Below, piece after piece: positions 1 through 7,364 of a stretch of DNA of 62,793 nt; within the stretch, counting starts at the first letter, position 1, and the number at the start of each line of letters is the position of its first letter. The DNA comes from Microbacterium paraoxydans (GTDB lineage: Bacteria > Actinomycetota > Actinomycetes > Actinomycetales > Microbacteriaceae), in NCBI RefSeq assembly GCF_020524545.1, contig NZ_JAIVLG010000012.1, positions 1 through 62,793 of the forward strand, given 5' to 3'. The notes below the pieces were generated by a model. That model did no database searches. It was not told where the DNA came from and saw only the letters and a program-made list of their open reading frames with translations. A program made the translations under genes and the position numbers.

Positions 1-26
1 TGATCAGGATCTCGTACTTGGCCACC

Positions 27-156
27 GTTCACGATGTCCTGAGACATCACCGCGCCACCAGACCCACCGTTCACGATGTCCCGAGACAGTCGTTCACGAT
101 GTCCTGAAACCAGACACCCCCTCGCGCACAGTGTGATGTCTCAGGACATCGTGAAC
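27..156. repeat. Cluster of four IS481-like end sequences
   Basis: The 20-mer GTTCACGATGTCCTGAGACA lies at 27-46. One-to-two-base variants lie at 69-88 and 92-110 in the same orientation, and an inverted copy lies at 137-156. The inverted copy is just outside the transposase remnant at 182-250, as expected for the terminal inverted repeat of that element. The upstream copies look like ends left by nested or successive insertions. The assignment to IS481 rests on the adjoining transposase scrap. Confidence 0.6.
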
Positions 157-190
157 GACTGAACCCCCGGTTTCCGGGGGTTCAGTCGTT
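154..190 (+). terminator. Strong hairpin terminator
   Basis: A perfect 17-bp stem (154-170 with 174-190) closes a 3-base TTT loop, and a run of five T (189-193) begins in its last two bases, so it should stop plus-strand transcription entering from the left. The hairpin also covers the stop codon (184-182) of the minus-strand IS481 transposase remnant, so it probably belonged to that element and insulated it. Confidence 0.75.
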
Positions 191-250
191 TTTGAGTTGG
201 TAGTTCTTGGTGGGGTTGAGGGTGTATTCGGCGAGTAGTTCGCCGGTGTC
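182..250 (-). pseudogene. C-terminal remnant of an IS481-type transposase
   Basis: The minus strand from 250 to a TGA at 184-182 reads 22 codons, DTGELLAEYTLNPTKNYQ and then four residues. This resembles the usual last strand and tail of actinobacterial IS481 transposases (GELLREFTLDPTRDYQ-like). The rest of the gene is missing because the IS3-family element begins at 251/252. It is a dead fragment. The family call is from memory of the C-terminal motif. Confidence 0.6.
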
Positions 251-308
251 GTGAACCGTCCCCGGTTTGATGCCGTTTCCTTTCGAGTCTGGAAGGAAGA
301 TGTTGATC

Positions 309-620
309 ATGCCGAAGAGGATTCCGGAGGAGACGAAGCAGCGCGCGATCAGGCTCGTGCTCGATCACCTCGATGAGTACCCGAATCTCACGAGCGCGTG
401 CGAGACCGTGTCGAAGCGGCTCGGTTTCGGTGCCGAGAGCTTGCGCCGGTGGGTGCGTCAGGCGCAGGTCGACGTCGGCGACCGGCAGGGCGTGACCTCG
501 AGCGAGTCGGAGCGGATCCGCAAACTCGAGCGCGAGAACCGCGAGCTGCGCGAGGCCAACGCGATCCTGCGAGACGCGGCGGTTTTCTTCGCCGGGGAGC
601 TCGACCCCCGAAAGCGCTGA
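309..620 (+). CDS. IS3-family transposase, OrfA (HTH/leucine-zipper part)
   Basis: This 103-aa protein carries the DNA-binding half of the IS3 transposase. It has a helix-turn-helix (about residues 8-50, MPKRIPEETKQRAIRLV and onwards to SLRRWVRQ), then a heptad-rich segment (SERIRKLERENRELREANA) used for oligomerisation. It ends AAVFFAGELDPRKR, the usual OrfA tail. GGAAGGAAG at 291-299 could serve ATG 300 or ATG 309; I chose 309 for its better spacing. The GGTTTTC at 581-587 is a plausible -1 slippery site, with Phe TTC re-pairing on TTT, which would fuse OrfA to OrfB. Confidence 0.9.
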   Translation: MPKRIPEETKQRAIRLVLDHLDEYPNLTSACETVSKRLGFGAESLRRWVRQAQVDVGDRQGVTSSESERIRKLERENRELREANAILRDAAVFFAGELDPRKR

Positions 621-1582
621 TCGTCTCGTTCATCGAGGAGCAGCGAGCGCTGGGACGCGCGGTCGAGTCGGTCTGCCAGGTCCTGCGGGAGCAGGGCGTG
701 CAGGTCGCCGCGCGAACCTATCGGTCCTGGAAGACCGCACTGCCCTCATTCCGCGACCTCGAGGACGCGGTGATCATCGACGCGATCCTCGCTGCCCGTG
801 TCGACGAGAACGGGAAGGCGACGCCGGAGTCGATGTATGGGCGGCGGAAGATGACCGCCTTACTGCGCAGGCAGGGCCTGACCGTGTCGAAACGCCGTGT
901 GGACAGGCTGATGCGTGACCTTGGCCTCAACGGGCTCGTGCGCGGCCGCGGCGTGCGGACGACGGTCCCGAACCGCAACGCCGACCGCGCGCCGGAGCTG
1001 CTGGAGCGGGACTTCACCGCCGCCGCCCCGAACGGCCGGTGGGTTGCCGACTTCACGTATGTGCGGACGTGGTCGGGGTTCGTGTACGTGTCGTTCGTGA
1101 TCGACTGCTTCTCGCGGTCGATCGTCGGCTGGCACGCCGCGACGACGAAGACGACCCCGCTGGTGACCACCGCCCTTCGGATGGGACTGTGGCAACGCGA
1201 CCGGGCAGGTCACCCCGCCGGCGACGGGCTCGTGCATCACTCCGATGCCGGGTCGCAGTTCACCTCGATCAGCTTCGCCGAGACGCTCGCGCTGGAGGGC
1301 ATCGCGGCTTCGATCGGGAGCATCGGCGACGCCTACGACAACGCCCTCGCGGAATCGACGATCGGACTGTTCAAGAACGAAGCGATCCGCGACGACTCGC
1401 CGTTCCGGAGCGGGCCGCTGCGCACCCTCGACGACGTCGAATGGGTCACCGCCGAATGGGTCGACTGGTACAACCACCGACGCCTGCACTCCACACTCGG
1501 CGACGTCCCGCCCGACGAATTCGAGGCAGCCCACTACGCTTGCCTCGAAACGCCATCCCACCCGGTGCTGGCACCCGCATAG
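584..1582 (+). CDS. IS3-family transposase, OrfB (DDE integrase part)
   Basis: This is the catalytic half of the IS3 transposase, probably made only as an OrfAB fusion by -1 frameshifting near 581-587. It has an HTH_21-like region (SMYGRRKMTALLRRQGLTV), then an rve integrase core. The first Asp is in WVADFTYVRTWSGFVY, the second in HHSDAGSQFTS, and the Glu in DNALAESTIGLFKNE. The tail WVDWYNHRRLHSTLG is the family hallmark. No stop interrupts the frame and all three DDE residues are present, so the element may still be active. It has no good start codon of its own near 600, which fits frameshift expression. Confidence 0.9.
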   Translation, partial: FLRRGARPPKALIVSFIEEQRALGRAVESVCQVLREQGVQVAARTYRSWKTALPSFRDLEDAVIIDAILAARVDENGKATPESMYGRRKMTALLRRQGLTVSKRRVDRLMRDLGLNGLVRGRGVRTTVPNRNADRAPELLERDFTAAAPNGRWVADFTYVRTWSGFVYVSFVIDCFSRSIVGWHAATTKTTPLVTTALRMGLWQRDRAGHPAGDGLVHHSDAGSQFTSISFAETLALEGIAASIGSIGDAYDNALAESTIGLFKNEAIRDDSPFRSGPLRTLDDVEWVTAEWVDWYNHRRLHSTLGDVPPDEFEAAHYACLETPSHPVLAPA

Positions 1583-1610
1583 GAGCGGCAGAAACCCGGG
1601 GACGGTTCAC

Positions 1611-1769
1611 AAGGTCCTCGGCGGAACCTGACCGATACTCCACACCCTCGATCTGCTCGGACGGGATGGATCGGCTCAACGACGTCACCTCGTGGCCGCG
1701 GCGGCGGGCTTCGGCGACGACGGCGGAACCGGCGTAGCCGCTTCCGCCGAGGACTGTGATTTTGGCCAT
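1611..1769 (-). pseudogene. NAD(P)-binding reductase, N-terminal fragment cut by IS3
   Basis: The gene starts with ATG at 1769 behind a good AAGGAG. It encodes MAKITVLGGSGYAGSAVVAE, a Rossmann glycine motif (GGSGYAG) of the NAD(P)H-binding / YwnB-NmrA type of atypical short-chain reductases. After about 53 codons the frame runs into the right end of the IS3-family element at 1610. The remaining roughly 150 codons are not found on the other side, which carries IS481 debris. The gene is therefore inactivated, and the left half was lost or moved. Confidence 0.85.
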
Positions 1770-1903
1770 TGGAACTCCTTGAGGATATAGGTGGCGTGGA
1801 GGCGTCTCGGCACCCTTACGCTGGATGGTGTAGTGCAGTTGGCTGCCTTTTGAGCGTACTGAGCTGCACGGTGCCCGGATCCGATATTTCGTGATTCGTC
1901 GCC

Positions 1904-3040
1904 TTAGAGTCGCTGAGACCGTTGGAAGAAGATGGCGACAACCAGTGCCGCGATCACAATGGCAGACATGGCTGTGATGGCCGCGCCGTCGAGACCAGAA
2001 ACTGCGAGCACACCGCTAACACCAACGACGCCTAACGCGTTCGAGGTTCTCATCATCGCAAACACCTCGGCGCGTCTATCGGGCGGTGAGAGTTGGTCTA
2101 AGACAAGGGAGTAATACGTGCCCAGCGCGGGCAAGCAGAACCCGACCACGACGGCCCCGAGGAGCAAGAGGGTGATGTTGACGCGCAACCCAACGAGCAC
2201 GGCGCCAGCTGACGTGAGGACAAGGAGGGCGATGACCTGGCGTCGTGTGAGAATGCGGTTTCGGATGCTCACCCAGACCCCTCCGGCGACTGAACCAACG
2301 CACAGGGTCAAAGCGAAGACGAATCCCCACTCCGGCGCGAGTCCGAAACGTACAGCGAACGGCACCGCGCCCACCTCGACAGCCGCTACCACTGCGGATC
2401 CAGCTGCCGCGCAGATCAACCAAACCCAGACCGCCCTCGGTAGCGGCATTCGTCGCGGCGTCGCAGGACGTAAGGGAGCCCGCGCTTGCGGGATGGAGGG
2501 CATGAGGACGAGCGGACCGACGCCGAGAATGGTGAGCGTGAACATTGCGACCACGGGAGACAACGTTCCTAGCGCGGCAGCCAGCACGGGCGAGACTGCG
2601 AATGTGACTTCGTTCAGGGTTGCTGCGACCCCTAGAGCGCGGGGTAGACGCTCAGGCTCGACGAGATAGTTCAAGAGTGACCGCTGGTACCCGTAGGCGG
2701 CGCCGTTGGTGAGGCCGGCGGCTGCGGCGGCGGTGATGAGGACGGGCATGGGCGCGGCGACGGCGGCCGCATAGGTCACGCCGAGGAGGGCGACAGTTCG
2801 CGCGACGAGGAGGGCACGTAGGTAGGACACCGGATTGAATCGGTTGCCCCATCTGGAAAGTGGAGTTGCGGCGAGAACTTGAGCGGCAGTCATCGCGAAG
2901 ACCATCCCTGAGCCTGCTTCCGCGGACCCAGTCAGGGGCAGCGCCAGAAGCGAGAAGGCAATCGGGGCTGCAGCTTGGGGCACACCGAACGTCCCATACC
3001 CGACTTGCCATCGCACGAGCTTCCACCGACTGACCGCCAT
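1904..3040 (-). CDS. MFS transporter
   Basis: This 378-aa integral membrane protein is of the major facilitator type, with about 12 hydrophobic segments. It opens MAVSRWKLVRWQVGYGTFG and has the loop-2/3 style arginine motif near SRWGNRFNPVSYLR. The usual MFS length is about 400. The reading frame is open for another 246 codons upstream, but that part is polar and arginine-rich and does not resemble a transporter, so I start at ATG 3040; no strong ribosome site is visible there. The substrate is unknown. It resembles small efflux permeases such as the one at 19952, and stands alone, divergent from the cupin gene. Confidence 0.75.
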   Translation of the reverse strand: MAVSRWKLVRWQVGYGTFGVPQAAAPIAFSLLALPLTGSAEAGSGMVFAMTAAQVLAATPLSRWGNRFNPVSYLRALLVARTVALLGVTYAAAVAAPMPVLITAAAAAGLTNGAAYGYQRSLLNYLVEPERLPRALGVAATLNEVTFAVSPVLAAALGTLSPVVAMFTLTILGVGPLVLMPSIPQARAPLRPATPRRMPLPRAVWVWLICAAAGSAVVAAVEVGAVPFAVRFGLAPEWGFVFALTLCVGSVAGGVWVSIRNRILTRRQVIALLVLTSAGAVLVGLRVNITLLLLGAVVVGFCLPALGTYYSLVLDQLSPPDRRAEVFAMMRTSNALGVVGVSGVLAVSGLDGAAITAMSAIVIAALVVAIFFQRSQRL

Positions 3041-3373
3041 GGTTTGAGAGTATCGACAGTGCAGCAGAATGCTCTTCTCTGCGCTTTCGCATGCTCGCGG
3101 GAACGGTACATCGACCGGCACATGCCCCTCCCTTCTCGCCCCCGCTGAGCGCCGAAATTCGGTGCGCATGTTGCGTCGATGTAAACATCTGCGCACGCGC
3201 GCATCACACGCGAACGTCGGCGCCGCGAATTCTCGGGGCCGCGTGGCTTCATATGGTCCGGCCTGCAAATCTGCAGTCTGAACTGCGGCGGTGTGCATTG
3301 ACGTGATCAACATCGCCGCCTTGGATGTGTGTAACCCGAAGAGGTCTCGATACTTCCGCCCGAAGGAGCCGCA
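3041..3373. other. 333-base gap between divergent MFS and cupin genes
   Basis: I see no gene here. The region must hold the promoters of the MFS gene (leftward) and of the cupin-led operon (rightward). A possible -35 TTGACG lies at 3298-3303, with a palindromic TGATCA just downstream, but no clear -10. An AGTGCA hexamer occurs at 3058-3063, close to the MFS start. Nothing else is convincing. Confidence 0.4.
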
Positions 3374-3721
3374 ATGCCCACTCTGACTCGTGTCGCACTT
3401 TCCACCGTCGATGGTGAACTCAAGCCGGCGGGACAGCGTGCCGGCGCTGATTCCGGGGATCCGCAGCTCAGGACCTTGGCGCTGCCGACCGGGAGCGACG
3501 CAGCCATTGGTGTCTGGGAATGTGAACCGGGCGGCTGGGAAGTCCTCAACCGCCCAAACACGGAGACGTTCACTGTGCTGAGCGGGTCTGCGGTCCTGAC
3601 GGACTACGACACCCAGGAGCAGACCACCATCTCGGCGGGGGACCTCATCATCCTCCCGCCCGGTTGGTCGGGCCGCTGGGATGTCACCGAGACGCTTCGC
3701 AAGGCATATTCCATCTTCTGA
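3374..3721 (+). CDS. Small cupin protein (DUF861-like)
   Basis: This 115-aa single-domain cupin has the core IGVWECEPGGWEVL, ETFTVLSGSAVLTDYD and ISAGDLIILPPGWSGRWDV. These are the two cupin boxes of the DUF861/ureidoglycine aminohydrolase-like group. The first cupin motif lacks the usual histidines, so a classical metal site is doubtful. AAGGAG at 3363-3368 precedes ATG 3374. It is followed after 17 bases by an MHS permease and then an amidohydrolase, so it is the first gene of a five-gene operon. Proteins of this kind often sit with amine or amino-acid catabolic genes; the function is unknown. Confidence 0.8.
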   Translation: MPTLTRVALSTVDGELKPAGQRAGADSGDPQLRTLALPTGSDAAIGVWECEPGGWEVLNRPNTETFTVLSGSAVLTDYDTQEQTTISAGDLIILPPGWSGRWDVTETLRKAYSIF

Positions 3722-3738
3722 CCGTTCAAGGAGCACCA

Positions 3739-5046
3739 ATGACCGCTGCATCCGTAACCGCCCCGGCGAGGTCGACAAACTCGCCCCGCCGCATCGCTGC
3801 TGCCCAGATCATCGGAACCACAATCGAGTGGTACGACTTCTTCATCTTCGGCACAGCGTCTGCGCTCGTGTTCAACACGATCTTCTTTCCCGAGTTCGAC
3901 CCGTTGACCGGAACCCTGTTCGCATTCGCGACGTTCGGCGTCGGGCTCGTCGCCCGACCGCTGGGCGGGATTATCTTCGGTCACATCGGAGACCGGATTG
4001 GTCGGAAGACCACGCTCGTCGTGACTCTCATCCTTATGGGCGTCTCCACCGTCGCCATCGGACTACTACCCACGTTCGACACCGTCGGTATCGTCGCCCC
4101 CATCCTTCTCGTCGTGCTCCGCATCATCCAAGGCATCTCCGTCGGAGGGGAATGGGGCGGCGCCGTCCTCATCGGCGTCGAGCATGCTTCCCCGAGCAAG
4201 AAGGCGCTTTTCGGCTCTTTCGCACAACTCGGATCCCCGATTGCGCTCGTCCTGTCAACGCTCGCGTTCCTCGCCGTCTCGTTCGGGTCGCCTGAGTGGA
4301 TGCATGACTGGGGCTGGCGCATCCCGTTCCTCGCATCCGTCATCCTCATTCCGGTCGGTCTGTACATCCGCAGCCGCGTCTCTGAGTCTCACGAATTCAA
4401 GGAGGCGTCCAAGAAGCCCAAGCCGGAGCGACTGCCGATCTTGGAAGTCCTTCACCGCAGTTGGAAGCAGCTTCTGATCGGCGTCGGCGTCGCCAGTGGC
4501 ATTTTCGTGACGTACTACCTGTTCGTCACCTTCGTCCAGGCGTATGCGAAGAACACCCTTGGTATGCCGCAGTCGATCTCCTTGCCGGCAAACATCATCG
4601 CTGCCGTGTTCGAAGGCGGAGCTTTGATGCTCGGGGCATGGTTGTCGGTGAAGGTTGGCGGGAGGCGCATCGCCATCATCGGTGCGGCCGCGCTCGTCGT
4701 ATGCGCCATTCCGAGCTTCATGCTGGTGAGCACGGGGGAGCCGTGGGCGCTCTATCTCGCGACCGCTGTCAGCATGACCGCACTTGGGCTCCCGTACGGC
4801 GTTATCGCAGCGGAGATCGCGCTCATGTTCAAGACTCAGGTGCGTTATACGGGGCTGTCGCTGTCGTACAACGTCTCCAGCGCGCTGGGTGGCGGGCTCT
4901 CGCCCGTTCTTGCGACGCTGTTCCTCGGCTGGACTGGGAATCTGTGGGGCGTGGCGATCATGACCCTTATCGTCTCCGTCATCATGCTCCTGTCGTGTAT
5001 TGCTCTGCCCAAACGCGACTTCAGTGACGACGTGCAAGAGTCATAG
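3739..5046 (+). CDS. MFS permease of the metabolite:H+ symporter (MHS) type
   Basis: This 435-aa, 12-segment permease has the MHS hallmark GTTIEWYDFFIFG in the first membrane segment, GHIGDRIGRKTTLV in the 2-3 loop and GGEWGGAVLIGVEHA in segment 5. The family imports organic acids and betaines (shikimate, alpha-ketoglutarate, proline/betaine) with protons. AAGGAG at 3728-3733 fits ATG 3739. It lies between the cupin and the amidohydrolase and probably imports the compound they degrade. The substrate cannot be read from sequence. Confidence 0.9.
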   Translation: MTAASVTAPARSTNSPRRIAAAQIIGTTIEWYDFFIFGTASALVFNTIFFPEFDPLTGTLFAFATFGVGLVARPLGGIIFGHIGDRIGRKTTLVVTLILMGVSTVAIGLLPTFDTVGIVAPILLVVLRIIQGISVGGEWGGAVLIGVEHASPSKKALFGSFAQLGSPIALVLSTLAFLAVSFGSPEWMHDWGWRIPFLASVILIPVGLYIRSRVSESHEFKEASKKPKPERLPILEVLHRSWKQLLIGVGVASGIFVTYYLFVTFVQAYAKNTLGMPQSISLPANIIAAVFEGGALMLGAWLSVKVGGRRIAIIGAAALVVCAIPSFMLVSTGEPWALYLATAVSMTALGLPYGVIAAEIALMFKTQVRYTGLSLSYNVSSALGGGLSPVLATLFLGWTGNLWGVAIMTLIVSVIMLLSCIALPKRDFSDDVQES

Positions 5047-5079
5047 GACGCGTAGTTAGGCACGGAAGGAACACCCCGT

Positions 5080-6744
5080 ATGGCCCCCCAGATTGTTGTC
5101 TATACCGCTCGCTCTGTCATCACGATGGATCCTGGTCGTCCGAGGGCGGATGCTGTTGCTGTCATGGATGGGCGCGTCCTCTCCACCGGGACGGTAGAGT
5201 CGATGGGGCCGTGGCTCGAGCGGTACGACCACCGCATCGACGACCGGTTCAAGGATGCGGTGATCACCCCCGGCTTCATCGACCCGCACACGCATTTCGA
5301 GATGTCGTCCGGGTATCTGGGGGTCCCTTACGTCGGGCCGATTGAGTCGCCAGGGCCATGCGGGACGAATCCGGCACACCCCACGCGCGAGAGTGTGCTC
5401 GAGGAACTTGCGTCGTTGAACACCTCGACGCCAGAGGGGGAAACGATTGTCGCGTGGGGCTTGGATCCAGCGATCCAAGGAGGGCACCTGCACCGAGACG
5501 AGCTCGACGCCGTCGTTCCAGATCACCCGCTGTTCGTGATCTCGTATGCTCCGCACTTCCTTTACGCCAACAGCCGTGCGCTGGCGTTGACGCCGCTGAC
5601 CGACGACTCGACCAGTGAAGGAGTAGGCAAGTACGATGACGGCCGCCTCAACGGTCAGTTCATTGAGATGGCCGCCCACAAAGCAGCGGTCGGCAAATCG
5701 GCTGCGGACCTCGTGGATGATGCTGGAGAGGCCGGGCTTCGCCGCATGGCGGATGTCGGGGTCGCTGGTGGCGTCACCACAACTGCGGAGATGCTCTTCG
5801 GTCTCACTGACCCTGACCGCGAGTGGCGAATCCACGACGCCGTCTTCAACGCGCCGAATCCGGCGATGCGCATGGCGCTCGTATACAGCTCCATGACGTT
5901 GCACGACGATCATGGCGCTGACGCCGCTGCCCACCTTGCAGAACAATACGCCCGTAACTCCGACTCGCTTTTCTTTGCGGGTGTGAAGTTTCTCGCGGAC
6001 GGTTCGTTCCCGGCGATGTCGTCGCGAACTCGGTGGCCGGGATACCTCGACCTCACCAACGGCGTCGAGAACGACGTCCCGTGGACCGAGTTGGCAGAAA
6101 GGATGCGCCCGTACTGGGAGGCGGGCATCCCGATTCACTGTCACGCAAACGGCGACGAAACCATCGATGCGACCTTGGACGCGCTCGCTCAGCTGCAGGC
6201 GTGGCGTCCGCGGTTCGACCACAGGTTCACGTTCGAGCACTACTGCCTCAGCACCCCGGATCAGGCACGCCGTCTCGCGGTTCTCGGGGCGCTCGCGTCG
6301 GTGAACATCTACTACGTGCATTATCGGAGCCACATCCACCGCGAACAGGCATACGGTCCTGACCGTGCTGAGGCACTCGGCCGCGTGGGCTCGCTCGCTC
6401 GCGAACGTGTTCCCTTCGCGCTGCACTCTGATTTCTCGCTCGTCGGTGTTCCGATGAAGCCGTTGACGGCCGCGTGGATCGCCGTGAATCGAATTGCTCA
6501 AGACGGCTCGACGGTTTTTGCTCCCGGTGAGCGGATCTCCGTTGACGCAGCATTGCACGCCATCACGACGGATGCTGCATATGTGCTCGGTCAGGAGCGC
6601 GTGCTCGGAAGCCTCGAACCAGGCAAGTTCGCCGACTTCGCCATCCTCGATAAGGACCCTTACGAGGTGGCGCCGGAGGAACTGCGGGACATCGAGGTGC
6701 TCGGAACCGTCGTCGGCGGAGTCGTTCATGGGGCCTTGGCCTGA
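5080..6744 (+). CDS. Amidohydrolase 3 family metal-dependent hydrolase
   Basis: This 554-aa protein belongs to the YtcJ-type amidohydrolase 3 family (about 530-560 aa), which hydrolyses amide or related bonds with a metal centre. The metal site begins with PGFIDPHTHFE (HxH). Later ligands are the His of PIHCHANGDETID and the FEHYCLS segment, and an Asp lies in ALHSDFSLVG. The C-terminal SLEPGKFADFAILDKDP closes the beta sandwich. GGAAGGAA (5060-5067) precedes ATG 5080. The stop overlaps the next start (TGATG), so it is coupled to the PaiB-like gene. It has no signal peptide and is cytoplasmic; the substrate is unknown. Confidence 0.92.
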   Translation: MAPQIVVYTARSVITMDPGRPRADAVAVMDGRVLSTGTVESMGPWLERYDHRIDDRFKDAVITPGFIDPHTHFEMSSGYLGVPYVGPIESPGPCGTNPAHPTRESVLEELASLNTSTPEGETIVAWGLDPAIQGGHLHRDELDAVVPDHPLFVISYAPHFLYANSRALALTPLTDDSTSEGVGKYDDGRLNGQFIEMAAHKAAVGKSAADLVDDAGEAGLRRMADVGVAGGVTTTAEMLFGLTDPDREWRIHDAVFNAPNPAMRMALVYSSMTLHDDHGADAAAHLAEQYARNSDSLFFAGVKFLADGSFPAMSSRTRWPGYLDLTNGVENDVPWTELAERMRPYWEAGIPIHCHANGDETIDATLDALAQLQAWRPRFDHRFTFEHYCLSTPDQARRLAVLGALASVNIYYVHYRSHIHREQAYGPDRAEALGRVGSLARERVPFALHSDFSLVGVPMKPLTAAWIAVNRIAQDGSTVFAPGERISVDAALHAITTDAAYVLGQERVLGSLEPGKFADFAILDKDPYEVAPEELRDIEVLGTVVGGVVHGALA

Positions 6745-7364
6745 TGTATCTCCCTCCGCACTACGCCACGAACGATGGAGAAGCGCGCGAAATCGTGCGA
6801 TCCGGTCGGGCCGCGGATTTCGTCACGGCAACCGAGTCAGGTCCGGTGGTGAGCTTTCTGCCGTACGTGTTTGACGAGGCGGGTGGACGCTTGCTGGCGC
6901 ACTTTGCTCGAGGCAACCAGCACTGGAAAGAGCGTGCCCTCGGATGCTCGACAGCCATCATTCACCGACCGCACGGTTACGTGAGCGCGGATTGGTACCC
7001 CTCGACCCGTGAGACCGGCGGGTCTGGGCCGACATGGAACTATGTCGTCGCGCACGCGCGCGGTGACATCGTGATCCACGACGATCCGCAGTGGGCCATC
7101 GAGAGCATCCGTCACCTCATCGATGTGAATGAGGCGGACCTCGGATCGTCCTGGTCGCTTGACGATGTGTCGGAGGACTACTTGCGCAAGCGAGTGCGTG
7201 GTGTGGTCGCGTTCGAGTTTGTCATCGACACCATCGAGGCGAAAGTGAAACTTTCGCAGAACAAGCCGCAACAGGATGTCGACAGCGTCATCGCGCATCT
7301 TCGGCAGGAAGGTAGCGCTGTGGCCGATGATATGCAGCGGCACTACGGGGCGGGACAACAATGA
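6744..7364 (+). CDS. PaiB-type FMN-binding regulator/flavoprotein
   Basis: This 206-aa protein resembles Bacillus PaiB, an FMN-binding split-barrel protein named as a negative regulator. Matching features are the start MYLPPHYATND, LAHFARGNQHW, PHGYVSADWYP, PTWNYVVAHARG and the late KLSQNKPQQD motif. It overlaps the amidohydrolase by one base and the ThDP enzyme by four (ATGA), so the three are translated together. A regulator role is the family annotation; given the coupling it could instead be a flavin-dependent enzyme acting on the same substrate. Confidence 0.88.
   Translation: MYLPPHYATNDGEAREIVRSGRAADFVTATESGPVVSFLPYVFDEAGGRLLAHFARGNQHWKERALGCSTAIIHRPHGYVSADWYPSTRETGGSGPTWNYVVAHARGDIVIHDDPQWAIESIRHLIDVNEADLGSSWSLDDVSEDYLRKRVRGVVAFEFVIDTIEAKVKLSQNKPQQDVDSVIAHLRQEGSAVADDMQRHYGAGQQ

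Larger units (their letters stand above)
252..1609 (+). mobile_element. Complete IS3-family insertion sequence
   Basis: The element has matching imperfect inverted ends: GTGAACCGTCCCCGG at 251-265 is the exact reverse complement of 1596-1610, and the match continues with three mismatches to about 25 bases. Taking the usual TG...CA ends gives 252-1609, about 1.36 kb. Inside are orfA and orfB, offset by -1, as is typical of the family. I see no target-site duplication (TCG on the left, CAA on the right), so the flanks were probably rearranged after insertion, or two copies recombined. It sits between an IS481 fragment and a truncated reductase gene. Confidence 0.92.

Noticed and set aside
249..1612. 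Target-site duplication of the IS3 element
   Set aside because: The three bases on each side (TCG and CAA) do not match, and shifting the ends by one does not help.
1831..1850. TAGTGCA followed by a TGC-containing half-site, like the XRE-cupin operator
   Set aside because: Only the left arm matches and the neighbouring gene is a truncated reductase; treated as chance.
3041..3778. N-terminal extension of the MFS gene (open frame to 3778)
   Set aside because: The extension is polar, arginine-rich and unlike a transporter, and it lies antisense to the cupin gene; the membrane protein clearly begins at MAVSRWKL (ATG 3040).
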